This document shows, in pieces, positions 1 through 10,320 of a DNA stretch of 41,706 bases. The DNA comes from Hysterium pulicare CBS 123377 (Eukaryota > Ascomycota > Dothideomycetes > Hysteriales > Hysteriaceae), in the NCBI GenBank assembly GCA_000467715.1, contig AJFK01000251.1, positions 1 to 41,706 on the forward strand, read 5' to 3'. A program made the translations under genes and the position numbers. Numbering within the stretch: the stretch's first letter is position 1; every line of letters begins with the position of its first letter. The notes beneath the pieces are model-generated. The model saw only the letters and a list, made by a program, of their open reading frames with translations, searched no databases and was not told the DNA's origin.

Positions 1-800
1 ATTTAAATTTTTATTTTAAAAAAATATTAAATAAAAATAATAAATATTTAATAATTATTAGCTAAAAAAAAATTAATATTATAAGTATACTTTTAAATAA
101 ATAAATTTTATTAATATATATTAAAAAAAAACTAATTTTAATAAAATTTAACTTTTATATTCTAGTTAACTTATATAATTAAGTTATTTTTTAACTTAGT
201 TAAGTATAATTAAAAATTTACTATAACTATATAATAGTATACTAAATTACTAGTAATTTAAAACTTAGAAAATAAAAAAATCTATTTTTTATCTTTAAAA
301 TATATTATATTATACTAATAGCTACTTTAATATATATAAAGTTTTAAAACTAAGTTATTTATATAAAATACCTATAAAACTAGCAAAGTTAGTATATATA
401 ATTATACCTATAAATACTAATAATATAGTATTTAAAAAAAAATTAGTAAATAAAAAATAGATTTAAGTAAGTATAATTAATCTATTGCTTAATAAAATAA
501 AAGCTACTTTTATAAGAATTATATAATAGAATAGAGAACTTACTAACTTTTTATTAATAGCTAAAGCTAAGAGTGCATTAATTTATAGAATAGGGTAGGT
601 TAAGATACTAGAAGAAGTTATTTTAGACTTGAAGGGTTTATAGATCTACTTTGAGCGGGTAATATAAGTATTTAAGATTTATTTTAAAGAATCAAAGCGA
701 AGCAAGTTTGTAGCAATATCTTATCGTATTAGCAAGATTCTAAGTAAATCCCTCACAACTACCTTTGAACCGTTTAGTTTAATGCTTCAAGTTGCTTTAT
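1..800. other. AT-rich gene-free block (left edge)
   Basis: The first roughly 550 bases are almost purely A and T, with many TA steps and long A runs. Composition rises gradually between about 580 and 800. No open frame of useful length and no recognisable domain is present. This is the look of an AT-isochore made by repeat-induced point mutation (RIP) in ascomycetes, usually on old transposon DNA. No element family can be named from what remains. Confidence 0.75.
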
Positions 801-820
801 TCTATTAAACTAGCTAACTG

Positions 821-1630
821 CTATATTCTTACTTGCCACGTATATTTTCCCCAAACAAACCAAGCTCTTCTGTACACGTCCTCTACACTTAGTTGCGGAA
901 ATCGATACTTCTCTAAATCATTACTGCCAACATAGTTCTTCACGTCGCTGATTGTTTCCGTTTGATCAGTGGGAAAGAATCCTGTCATTTCTTCATACTC
1001 GTAGACCATGAGAAACGACCCGTCAGAAACATCTGGCGTCGGTTGCACTGTTTCTCCTCCTTCCCCATTTGTTGCTGATCTAACGATGCTTTTATTGGTG
1101 ATGCCGTCAGGCCGTAGCTCCCAAGCTTCAGAGATGCTGACACCGGCTGGGCATGCGGTCCAGGTATGTGGAACCCCTGGAGCGATGGTGACAAGTGTCT
1201 TCGGTGGGATGACGTAGATTCTCCCATTTAGTTCGACAAGCGCTATGCCATTTAGCACGAGGATCCGTTCGGCCGTGAACTTTGGCTCTTTGGAGTCTCC
1301 AATCTGCTTTGATACTCCGATGGCGGCTGGAGAGGTGGAAGCTTGTGATATGTGTACGTGCCGGGGCAATCGTACCGATGTATCGAAATCAATGATGCCG
1401 AGTTGGCCGGAGAATCCATTGTGAGCATGTCCATGAAGGGAGTGAGACGACGACAAGGCGGGAGACGAGGGGTGCGGTCTTTGCACGCCAGCAAATAGTT
1501 CGTGTAGTGTTACAGGAATGCCGATAGAAGCGAAGGGAGATTTAGAATTCGCTGCGATAACGTGAATTATAGAGCTGTTGTTGTGGATGGGCAAGAGGAT
1601 ACCCGAATGGAAGTCGGAATGTGAAGGCAT
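821..1630 (-). CDS. Cupin-domain protein, function unknown
   Basis: Single-exon frame of about 270 aa. The frame is open further upstream (to 1822), but the Met at 1630 (MPSHSDFHSG) is a more natural start, since the upstream part is low-complexity and resembles nothing. A cupin core is visible: an HVH pair followed by a conserved Glu in AERILVLNG (motif 1), then the APGVPHTW segment (motif 2) with the third histidine. That gives the His-x-His/Glu/His metal site of RmlC-like cupins. Family members include dioxygenases, isomerases and non-catalytic binding proteins, so a ring-cleaving role in this cluster is possible but unproven. It is too short for a two-domain gentisate or homogentisate dioxygenase. 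The end is uncertain: GTAAGA just before the stop could be an intron donor. It lies beside the AT-rich edge, tail towards it. Confidence 0.7.
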   Translation of the reverse strand: MPSHSDFHSGILLPIHNNSSIIHVIAANSKSPFASIGIPVTLHELFAGVQRPHPSSPALSSSHSLHGHAHNGFSGQLGIIDFDTSVRLPRHVHISQASTSPAAIGVSKQIGDSKEPKFTAERILVLNGIALVELNGRIYVIPPKTLVTIAPGVPHTWTACPAGVSISEAWELRPDGITNKSIVRSATNGEGGETVQPTPDVSDGSFLMVYEYEEMTGFFPTDQTETISDVKNYVGSNDLEKYRFPQLSVEDVYRRAWFVWGKYTWQVRI

Positions 1631-2044
1631 TTGGGAGGGGGACACAAAATGGCGAATCGGCCAACTAGATGAAATCTGGTGATAGTTTCGACCGCTGTGA
1701 TTAGAAGAGCACAATTTAGACTGGTTCGTTGTAGAAGTGTGAAAGGGTAAACGGAACACTGCCGCTTTGACACAAACATGAATAAGAAAACAAGGAGGGG
1801 ATCGCGGAAAGGGGGCCATCATGCATACGGCAATGTGGGTTTAATTCGAGACACGGTTGCATTCCCACTTTCACCGCCGGATAGGGAAATTATCATTACA
1901 TCTTTAAGTCTTCATTCAGGCTATCATAGATACACCCGATGGTGGGCATTTGTACTCCCAAGGAAAAGACATCAACTGTTGTCCAATAAGAACACGAATG
2001 TTTGCTTGAATTTCCTATTGTAACTAATCGCCTTGCTTCACTGC
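1631..2044. other. Intergenic: cupin upstream region and ADH 3' region
   Basis: About 414 bases between the inferred cupin start and the stop of the alcohol dehydrogenase, both on the minus strand. The cupin frame stays open through part of it, but the peptide has no domain signature. Nothing else is recognised. Confidence 0.4.
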
Positions 2045-2995
2045 CTAAGTTGATGCATTTGGTTTAACATACATTCTCGCCTTAGCCTTACCGTCTGCTA
2101 AGCGTTTGATCGCACCATTTAAGTCACTAAATGGCACCTCTTCGATGTTGGGCACCAGCTTTCCGGTAGAAATCAAGTGGAAGATAGTGGGCAGCTCGGC
2201 CTTACGACCACCTAAAGAACCCCGGATTTCAATGTTCTTCATGACGATGAGTCCAGATGGAAGCTTCATCTCCGAATCATGCATGCCGACAAGAACAACA
2301 CGTCCCTCGCGCTTTACAGCGTTGATGGCCGCAAGCATAGTTGCATTTGCGCCAACGAAATCCAGTACGACGTCAAATGTGACATCCTTTGCTTCATCAA
2401 CGCTGGTGAAGCAGTCCTTGGCGCCGCTCTCTTTCGCTGCCGAGAATTTGCTTGCGTCGATGTCGAAGCCATAAACAGTGGCCCCCTGCAGGCAAGCAAT
2501 TCTCATGCCAACCATTCCCAGGCCGCCGAGTCCCACGACTGCGACAGTCATCGAGGAAACGACCTCGGCCGTTCCTACAACAGCGTGATATGCCGAGGCC
2601 ATTGCATCTACGGCAGTACATGCTTTTTCAAAGCTAAGGTCGTCCGGAAGAGGCACGATCGTGTGAACAGGAGTCACAGCATATTCGGCGAAGCCGCCAT
2701 CGAAGTCTAGGCCAATCGCAGTAGCTGGTGCAATCAGCGCTACACCAACTCTCTGACCCACGTGTAAATCCGTGACATCTGCTCCCAAGGCGGTAATTTG
2801 AGCCGAAACTTCATGACCCAGGGTAATTGGCCTTTTCTTGATCCATTGGGCTCCCGTCCCGTCTAGAATATGACAGTCCGAATGGCAGATTCCACATGCC
2901 TTAATTTGAATCTGTACCTCCCCAGCGGACGGTTGCGGGATTGGCACGTCTTGTAGTACGAGCTCGGAACCCCCATTCCATTGGTAAGCTTTCAT
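2045..2995 (-). CDS. Zinc-type alcohol dehydrogenase (MDR family)
   Basis: Single-exon protein of 316 aa starting MKAYQWNGG. The N-terminal GroES-like domain holds the catalytic-zinc motif GICHSDCH (Cys about residue 36) and GHE (about 61). The Rossmann half has GLGGLGMVGMRIA (about 150-165) for NAD(P) binding, then the usual GRVVLVG segment and a C-terminal catalytic tail. It should interconvert an alcohol and an aldehyde or ketone with NAD(P)H. The four-Cys structural-zinc lobe normally found between the GHE motif and the DGGFAEY segment is absent: the chain passes straight from VGQRVGVAL to GLDFDGGFAEY, which explains the short length. It is divergent to the MFS transporter across about 690 bp. 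In this cluster it could reduce the aldehyde made by the TPP decarboxylase; the substrate is not shown by the sequence. Confidence 0.85.
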   Translation of the reverse strand: MKAYQWNGGSELVLQDVPIPQPSAGEVQIQIKACGICHSDCHILDGTGAQWIKKRPITLGHEVSAQITALGADVTDLHVGQRVGVALIAPATAIGLDFDGGFAEYAVTPVHTIVPLPDDLSFEKACTAVDAMASAYHAVVGTAEVVSSMTVAVVGLGGLGMVGMRIACLQGATVYGFDIDASKFSAAKESGAKDCFTSVDEAKDVTFDVVLDFVGANATMLAAINAVKREGRVVLVGMHDSEMKLPSGLIVMKNIEIRGSLGGRKAELPTIFHLISTGKLVPNIEEVPFSDLNGAIKRLADGKAKARMYVKPNAST

Positions 2996-3687
2996 GTTGT
3001 AGTCGTTGGGATTCGCGTAATTTGTGAGAATTCGGTTTTGATGCTTGACGTACTTGAAGTGGAGAGATATTTGTCGTGGATAGCAAGAGGAGTATTCAAC
3101 GGACGCGTCCTTTTAAGTGCACAACTCGCGATCAGTTTCCTGACCACGTGAAACAACGTCCACCTTACTCAGACCCTGTGAGGTTGTTGGGTTGAAGCAA
3201 GAGAATGGGTGCACAGACCAGCACGCCCACACGGAGTAAACCCACATCAGCTCTCAACTCCGCACTCCGGTCGAGACCATGCGTGGCGCCCCAAATTACC
3301 GGCGATGAATAGCCGAGGCCATGGACTCCAACCCCAATAATCATGTCCGCAACAATACTCTTCGACCCAAAACAGATGAGAGGTTTGGTCTCGTTCTATT
3401 TCGTGGCGCTCAAGACGGAGCAAAATCGTCTAGGCCTGGGTGCACCACGGGCCTGGAAATGTGTCATTCCCAAATCTGGGGCCCCGCGTGGCTTGTTTAG
3501 ATCCACCCCCTGACTCCTCCCCTTACGCCACCACCTCGGTAGCGCCTGTCTGGGGTCGGTGATAAAGAGATGAAGGTCGTCAAGGCAATCCTATCCTGCT
3601 CGCCCTTCTTTTACTCGGCGTCACCAAACATCGGAGAATCCAACCCTCACACATCAAGTACCTCTAGTCGTTCGTCTATCTGCAGAC
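2996..3687. promoter_or_regulatory. Divergent promoter region, ADH / MFS transporter
   Basis: 692 bp shared by two genes transcribed away from each other. It contains a 10-bp palindrome GGACGCGTCC at 3101-3110 and a CGG-N10-CCG arrangement at 3300-3315. Neither matches a site I can name, so use as a regulatory site is inference from layout. Confidence 0.45.
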
Positions 3688-5475
3688 ATGCCTTACGGTA
3701 TTCTCGAGTACCACGGTCCACTGGAACACGTCCCGGGCACAGCGCAACTGGAAGAGGTCATCGAGGACACGATTCATCTCAAAAAGGGAGCTGGAAGAGA
3801 TGCTGATATCGTCCTTATCCCACAGCCGTCGAGCGATCCAAACGATCCTTTGAACTGGCCCCTTTGGCAGCGAGACTTGATACTGCTTCTCTATGGATAC
3901 TGCACCCTGATGTGTGTTGGAGGGTAAGTGCCAACCATGCATAAGGTCGAACAATCACTGACTACAAGCCAGCGTTGGACCTCTTCTTGCTGTCATCACC
4001 ATCCCAGTTCTCATGGAGTTTCACCTAAACTTTACCCAGGTGAACCTCCTCACTGGTTATCAACTCTGTGCTTGTGGATCGGTTGGTGTCTTGGTTTCTG
4101 CACTCTGCACCAAGTTTGGCAAGCGCCCATGGTTCCTGATTTCTATGCTGCTACTACTAGCGGGAACCCTCTGGTGCGGAGCTTCCACTTCATACAAAAC
4201 TATGCTCGGTGGCCGAGTAATCCAAGGCTTGGGTAGCGCTGTATTTGAATCCGTCACATTTGCTCTGATTGGCGACCTTTACTTTGTTCACGAGAGAGGT
4301 ACGCGTATGGCGTTCTACGTTGTATCCCAATCGGGGTTGCTACTTCTCCCTAGCTTGATTGCCGGGCAAATCGGGACGAATATGAACTGGAGATGGGTTT
4401 TCTGGTTTCTCGCAATCTGTCTTGGAGTTGGTTTAGTCGGAGTCACATTGTTCGGCTGCGAGACTGCCTATAACCGCAACGCAGTGTACAACATCGATAC
4501 TTCGGCAGAAGATGTAAGTTAACTGGCCCCAGCAATTGACAACGCTAATGGAAATGATCAGAACGTCCGAATCATTGAGGCACTCAAGGATACGTCTAAC
4601 CGTGTCGACAAAACTGACTTGGAACGAACAATAACTGTAACCACGGACAGGTCCATGACTAGAATGTCCTTTTGGAAAAGAATGAAACCATGGTCGACCA
4701 CCTACTCGGACGAGTCGCTCTTACGGATGATTATCCGACCATTTACGACTCTTGCAAATCCAATTATTGTATGGGCCATCTTCCTCATCGCCTTCTCTCA
4801 ACTTTGGAATGTTATCATCAATCTTCTCATTGCACAGCTCTTTGCAAGCCCGCCATACAACCTCAACACTGCTCAGCTTGGATATCTGTTCGTTGGGCCC
4901 ATGGTTGGTGGACTCGCTGGTTGTCTCCTTTGCGGTCTTATCTCTGACCCTCTTGTCAAATTTGTCAGCCGAAGGAACAACGGCATCTATGAGCCCGAGT
5001 TCCGCCTCATTCTTATGATTCTTGTGCCTGTCTTCTGTTCCCTTGGGTACTTCTTATTCGGAACCATGGTTGAGCAAGGCAAGAGTCCAGTAATCATGTC
5101 AGTGATCTGGGGTGTCGCGTTCGTCTCTGTCCAACTGACGTCTGCTTCTCTCGGAGCATACCTTGTGGATGCCTTTCGCGACGTAAGCGTTGAGATCTTT
5201 GTCGCAAGTATGGTCATAAAGAACTTTCTATTCTTTGGGTTTTCCTGTAAGTTCTTCCTACGACATGATCTCCAGTCTTAGCTCTTTTCATTCAGCTAAC
5301 ATTTCTGCTCGCAGTCTTCATGAGTGATTGGCTTGCAAGCTGGGGACCAGTCCGGACATTCAACCTAATTGGAGGGGTAATGCTTGCCTTATCGGCTTCA
5401 ACAATTCCAGTGTACGTATTTGGGAAAAGGGTCAGGGCTTGGTGGCGCATTCATGGCACATTTGTGAAAGCCTAA
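3688..5475 (+). CDS. MFS transporter (DHA1/polyspecific-type), 4 exons
   Basis: Model: 3688-3923, 3973-4513, 4562-5246, 5315-5475, giving 540 aa. All three introns are GT..AG (48-68 nt) and join in frame. The N-terminal cytosolic stretch carries DPNDPLNWP, a hallmark just before helix 1 of fungal DHA1-like major facilitator proteins. GRVIQGLGSA fits the conserved helix-4/motif C-side segment, and a long charged loop (about residues 255-320) separates the two six-helix halves. The protein should sit in the plasma membrane and move a small organic substrate by proton coupling; uptake of the cluster's substrate or export of a product are both possible. It is divergent from the alcohol dehydrogenase and convergent with the small FAH hydrolase. 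No defects seen. Confidence 0.9.
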
Positions 5476-5939
5476 GCTATGGGCCGGCTTGGGTTTGGTT
5501 GTGCGCGCAGATTCTATTGATTTCCTTTTTTTGGGGGTTGTCAATGCTTTCGAGATGGCACTTTGAAGTTATGTTTTGTTGGTATCAGCCCATCGCTTTT
5601 TGTAACTAGAAGATTGCATCCAAGCCCTTAAACTTACCGGAAAGATGAACATATTCTGCTGGGTTGATAGGCCCCACTTTGGCCAAACACGTGGGCTTAA
5701 TTCACAACGAATAATCCCTTTGATTGGGTCGTGATTCCTTGGGCTGCCTCTTCATGTCAATAGGCAGCAGCAATGCATGATGCACCTGAAGTACATAAGG
5801 TTAGCTCGTAAGTAGAGGCTACTTGGAGCAGGCAAATATCGGCTACATCTGGATCGAGATCTGACTAGCCTTGATTCTATGCTCTAGCAAAGTCTTGAAG
5901 AATATTTAGTAGAAATAGGTTCAAACCGCTAGTAGGGAT
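5476..5939. other. Convergent intergenic region, MFS / FAH-family hydrolase
   Basis: 464 bases between two convergent genes, holding their 3' ends. I see no further gene, repeat or RNA. Confidence 0.6.
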
Positions 5940-6909
5940 CTACGAGTCAAAAACCATCTTGTTCATGACCTTTCCCACATCCACAAGCTCCACCTCAACA
6001 ATGTCACCGTCTTTGAGGAACTTCTTCTGGAAGAAACCGACCCCGGATGGCGTCCCCGTCATGATCACAGTCCCCTTCCTCAGCGTCGTCCCACGAGATA
6101 AATGGGCAATTATCTGTCTCACGGACCAAATCATGTCACTCGTCCCCGTTTCCTGCCTGACTTCTCCGTTCACCCTTGTGACGAAATGGAGTTTCTGCGG
6201 GTCGGGTATGAGTTTTGGGGACCAGATCGCTGGCCCTATAGGAGCGAAGCCATCAAAGGACTTTGCATACCCAAATTGACCTCCGGACACATCTTTGAGC
6301 TGGTAATTCCGTGCCGACACATCATTCCCTGCGGTATATCCCAGTACGTAGTCTAAAGCTTCCGATTCAGTGACGTTCTTCGCGTCACGACCGATGACCA
6401 CGGTCAGTTCGCCTTCGAAATCTAGCATTGATTGAGCATCCGGATGAATGTGTATGTCGTCCGTAGGACCAGATAGCGCGTCGGCAGGTTTGGTAAAGAC
6501 TACTGGGTATTTCGGGACGGTAATCTGTAAAGAGGAATATTGTCAGAGCAGGTTGGGGAGAAAAACATCCAGCTCCTTCATCTAGGAGGAGAAATTCACC
6601 TTCGCTTCCGCGGCATGATGACCGTAATTCACACCAATACACTGGATGATACTTGTGCGCTCGATTGGACAGAGGAGCTGGTCAGCTATCAGTAGGGCCA
6701 TCCATAATCGGGAAAAAATGATCTCGCAAGTGTACCTTCTTGACAATGACCTCCTTCGATGACGCCCCATCTGCAGTCGCAAACCCTTCAGTAAGGTTCC
6801 CATCAAGCTTGGTGACTCGATATTGACCATCGCCGGCATCTTCTAAGAGGTTGCCGTAAGACGCGTGGCCTTGGGCGTCTTCATATCGTACAAGTCTGTC
6901 AAATGCCAT
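5940..6909 (-). CDS. FAH-family hydrolase/isomerase (acylpyruvase-like), 3 exons
   Basis: Exons on the minus strand: 6736-6909, 6600-6677, 5940-6524, giving 278 aa. The GT..AG introns are 58 and 75 nt. The C-terminal FAH domain begins around CIGVNYGHHAAEA (residues about 72-84). It has the metal ligands in DFEGELTVVIG (two Glu, about residue 120) and the Asp in YTAGNDVSARN (about 150), and ends with the typical IMTGTPSGVG segment. Relatives include acylpyruvase/oxaloacetate decarboxylase (FAHD1-type), fumarylpyruvate hydrolase and 2-hydroxyhepta-2,4-diene-1,7-dioate isomerase. All act on 2-oxo or enol acids formed after aromatic ring opening, using Mg2+ or Mn2+. With the phenol hydroxylase and VOC protein nearby, cleavage or tautomerisation of a ring-fission product is the likely job. 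Length and residues look intact. Confidence 0.88.
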
Positions 6910-7356
6910 ATTGCGGTAATTCTGTTCCAGCTAGTATAGCTTTTGGTATAGCAATGCCAAACTGTGAGCTGTGAGCGAAAAGTTTTGCTATGAATTAAGG
7001 TATCGGGACTCAAGTGAGCTAGACGCATAAACGGGGGGAATGACGACGCCGGTCTATTACCCGCCTACATCGCATTAGCTTACATCGGATCTCCCCCACA
7101 TTTCAGCCCTGGTGTGAATACTCCGATGGTGGGATAGCCGAGGGACCGAGCTGTGGCGTGCACTAGTGTTAGCCGCAGGGCAACAAGTGAAGAGACGTTC
7201 GCGGCTTAGTGTGCGACTGTTCGCTCGAGGCCGCCTCTTCTCAGCTCATCGGTAGATGTGTAGGAGGACTACACTTGCGTTCGACTGGTTAGGGTTTCAC
7301 TTCTGTACAGTTGTACAATATATTCTTTACATTCACTCTCTAAGGTATTAAACATG
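6910..7356. other. Intergenic: promoter of the small FAH gene, 3' end of the MHR regulator
   Basis: 447 bases between two minus-strand genes. It contains a CGG-N14-CCG arrangement at 7032-7051 about 120 bp upstream of the FAH-family start. No coding signal recognised. Confidence 0.4.
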
Positions 7357-9730
7357 TTAAAACGCAGCAAGGTTACCATATGCGACCCAACTATCAAGAA
7401 ATCGCATGGTTCGGTTCAGAAGACGCAAGTCCATCGCTTGCATGCCCCCACTGCCTGCCAGTCGAATCATACCTTGGTTACCGTGCGTATCAGTGTCGGG
7501 TCCTGAAGGACTGGAATTACTCTCGGTATTGGTTACCGTGGCGGCGTCATAACCAAGAATCTGCTGCACGTCACGAGCTAGAATACAGACGTCGCGTGCG
7601 CTCTGAAATCTTGGGGCAAGCCGCTTTGCAAACTCCAGGAGCTTTTCGACCTCTGGTGACCAATATGAGTTACTGGGTGTTTCTCCATTGGCCTCCTGAG
7701 CCAGCTCGGCTCGCTTTGGAAGGACAAGCTTATCGCAAGTGTCCCCGACTAGGCATGCAGTCATCGGTAAGATAGTCCAGGCAAGGCTGTTCGTGCCCTG
7801 TTAGCGTGCTATCTCATAGTAGTGCCGAAGTTGCAATGCCTTACATGGTCCCTGGGATAGCCTCCACCACTATGTCGGCCAACAGCCGCTCAACCACCCA
7901 AGCGACTTTCGCAGATGCATCTCGGAGTTTGGTTAGAGCGGCGCGCTGACACCGAGCCCATGGCTCCGGAGAAGTGGACAGGATCAGCTGATATAATGCT
8001 GCAATGCTTGAACTTACATGGCAACCAATTAGCGGGCGATGTCCAAATGTTGGTGGTACAAGCACTAGGAAGAACTCACTGGGTAATTATATATATGTGA
8101 TATGAGCGCATTCTGGCCATCATTTCCTCAGCCGCGGTTTTGTTCCGAATATTCCGTGCGCTCGTGCGCCTCCTGTTTTCATCATAATCCTTCAAGATTT
8201 CCAAGAGCTCCGACTCATGCTGCGCGGCTTGCATATATGTACGAAGGCACTCACGCAATTCTCTCCCTGTATCGGCACCTTCCTCGTTGAGTTCTTCTAC
8301 ACTCCCCATCTCCAAATCGGTGCCTTTCCATTGCCACTGGAAGAGCAGTGACCTCTGAGATCTCAAAATCGAATTCAAACGCTTACTCAACTTGCACAGA
8401 GTGACGAAATCGTCAATCATTATCGACTTTGCTTCCGGGCTTGCGAAATCATGAAAGAATAGTTCCGTCTGAAACTCGGCACGAAGATCCTCGGGGTCAC
8501 AGAGAGGGACTTCCTCGGTATGTAAGCGATACGGTCGCCTCATACAGTACGATATCAGAGTATTTCTGATGATGCAGCACCAAAAAAGGATTTCGTTGCG
8601 TCTGGTGGCCAAAGGCGTAGTCTGGGAGGATGATTTACGCATGAACTGCTTAGTGTGATAAGTGGCCCTATCAGACCAAACACTATTTATCGCAATATCC
8701 AGTTTTGGGCCACACCAAAGAGTTAAGAGAAGAGCAGTTTTAGCCAGAACAATTTCTCCTACTTCGGTTAAAGCTTGAAAGCGGGCGTGTTGATACATGG
8801 TCTGCGCGAATCGTCAGCGTCGAGACATTTGCCAAAGGAAAAGCTGAATTAACTGGGTTCTTACATCAAGCGATTGGTAATAATTCGATTGTGCTTCGTA
8901 TACGGTTTGAAAACCAGCGCGTTGGAGCTGCTCTTCATTGGCGTGCTAGTATAAGTTATTTTAGTGACGCAAGAGGCGTGGCATGGAATCTCGCAACGCG
9001 TATATAGACTTACAGCGAAAGCAACAAATATCATGGCATTGAACATAATCAGGGGAAACATCTGAAAGAAGTTCACGCCAAACTCCGAATACCACTCCCA
9101 GAATAGGTGTTCGTCAATGATGGGACAGAATGGGTGTACATGTTTGAAGTAAAGCGCAATCAGTTCGTCGCGCAGGGGGGCCGGGGGCGGGCGGTATAGA
9201 TCCTTTCCCACGCTGCAGAGAGGAAAGTCGTCGTCGGATTCGGCACAGGTTGAAGGGAAAAGGGCTGGAAGTGGGCCAAAATCGACACATTCTTGCATAG
9301 CGTGCATGGAATGTGATTGGACCGAGTTTGCCCAAAGAGATGCGTCGCCGTCGACGAAGATTTGATCCGGACTCAGAGCGGCTGGATCAATGACTACATA
9401 TCGACATATGTTAGGCTGGACCTCGAAGAAAAGCTTGGGGTATGGGCGGGATTTCCATCTTACTATCAGCTGACGATGAAGATGAGTTCAGCAGGGTGGC
9501 CCATGGCTCTTCGTTAGTCCACATAAATGGACCTGAAATCTCCTGATGCGCCTCCTGCTCTTGTCGTTAACGGACTGGAGAGGCGAGAGGGTTAGAAACA
9601 TTACCTGAGGGGGATGCTCGCCAGGCCAGTCGCGGAGTGGATCCTCGATACCACTTGAAGCCAGCTGGAGGATTTCTTCCATGTCCGTCTCCCCTACATA
9701 GCAGACATCAGGAGAGGCGGAAGTCGCCAT
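7357..9730 (-). CDS. Fungal MHR transcription-factor-like protein without a visible DNA-binding domain, 7 exons
   Basis: Exons: 9605-9730, 9464-9542, 9014-9393, 8865-8945, 8080-8801, about 7845-8012, 7357-7786, giving about 661 aa. The central part has the fungal_trans (MHR) signature: ALYFKHVHPFCPIIDEHLFW (about residues 132-151), then the helical core through TALLLTLWCG and a CQRAALTKL segment, as in cutinase-transcription-factor-like proteins. No Zn2Cys6 cluster is seen in the first 130 residues, and none in any frame upstream to 10200. The exon 5/6 junction is the weakest: a GTGAGT donor at 8079 pairs with an acceptor before 8012 or 8006. It could act as a partner or modulator of another regulator, or a DNA-binding exon may have been lost. 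It is divergent to the D-lactate dehydrogenase gene. Confidence 0.82.
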
Positions 9731-10320
9731 GGTTGCGGGCGGGGGATAAATACAATCTCCGCAGCAGATGTGTGGAGAGAATGATCATGAATGGTGTTTT
9801 GGGAGAGGATCGAATGAGAAGAAGGTGGTAAGGCAGACGATGATGGACAGACGGTGATGATGGAGATGGAGATGGAGATGGGAGAGGACGGTGACGATGG
9901 AGATGGAGATGGAGATGGAGATGGAGATGGAGTTGGGGTTGAGATGCGCCGGGGGTCTTGGGGGGCAAACGCGGGGTGAGTCTAGTCTGTTGTCTGGCCC
10001 GCTACCAGGGGTCACGCGGGGTTCATAGCGAACGCGGAAGCTAGCCGCGAAGAGCAAGGTCCGACTGGTAAGCTGCGGAAAACCCCCACACGCCGTAATG
10101 TTTTTCCGCCCGGGCTTGTCCTTTATCATGTATCTACGCCAGCCCGCTCTACTATTAGAATCATTTACTTTGCTGCGAGCATCCCCCATCTCCATCTGCT
10201 AAGGTTACTTTCCCGAAAGCCCTAATCTCGCCAGGCTTGGGTGGCCGCCGGGACTGCGGCGTGCGGCATCGCTGCCCCTTGCTCCCTTGAAATTGCCATT
10301 TCCCTCTTCATCGGAAAAAA
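9731..10320. promoter_or_regulatory. Divergent promoter region, MHR regulator / D-lactate dehydrogenase
   Basis: 590 bp between divergent starts. It holds the GGAGAT microsatellite (9856-9933) on the regulator side and a CGG-rich stretch (about 10239-10270) near the flavoprotein start, including CGGCGTG, the same 7-mer that forms the palindrome arm at 17282. Regulatory use is inferred from position only. Confidence 0.4.
9856..9933. repeat. GGAGAT hexanucleotide microsatellite (two runs)
   Basis: Two runs of the hexamer GGAGAT in different phases (about 9856-9881 and 9896-9932) are separated by a short imperfect stretch. The second run has about six perfect units. It lies 125-200 bp upstream of the MHR regulator start, probably in its promoter or 5' UTR. 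On the minus strand it reads as ATCTCC repeats. Confidence 0.9.

Noticed and set aside
8102-8290. Plus-strand frames across the MHR regulator (for example 7380-7775 and 8102-8290)
   Set aside because: Shadows of the minus-strand coding exons; no domain, no plausible splice partners.
9708-10195. Minus-strand frames with LH and SI repeats
   Set aside because: They are translations of the GGAGAT microsatellite, with no zinc cluster or other domain.
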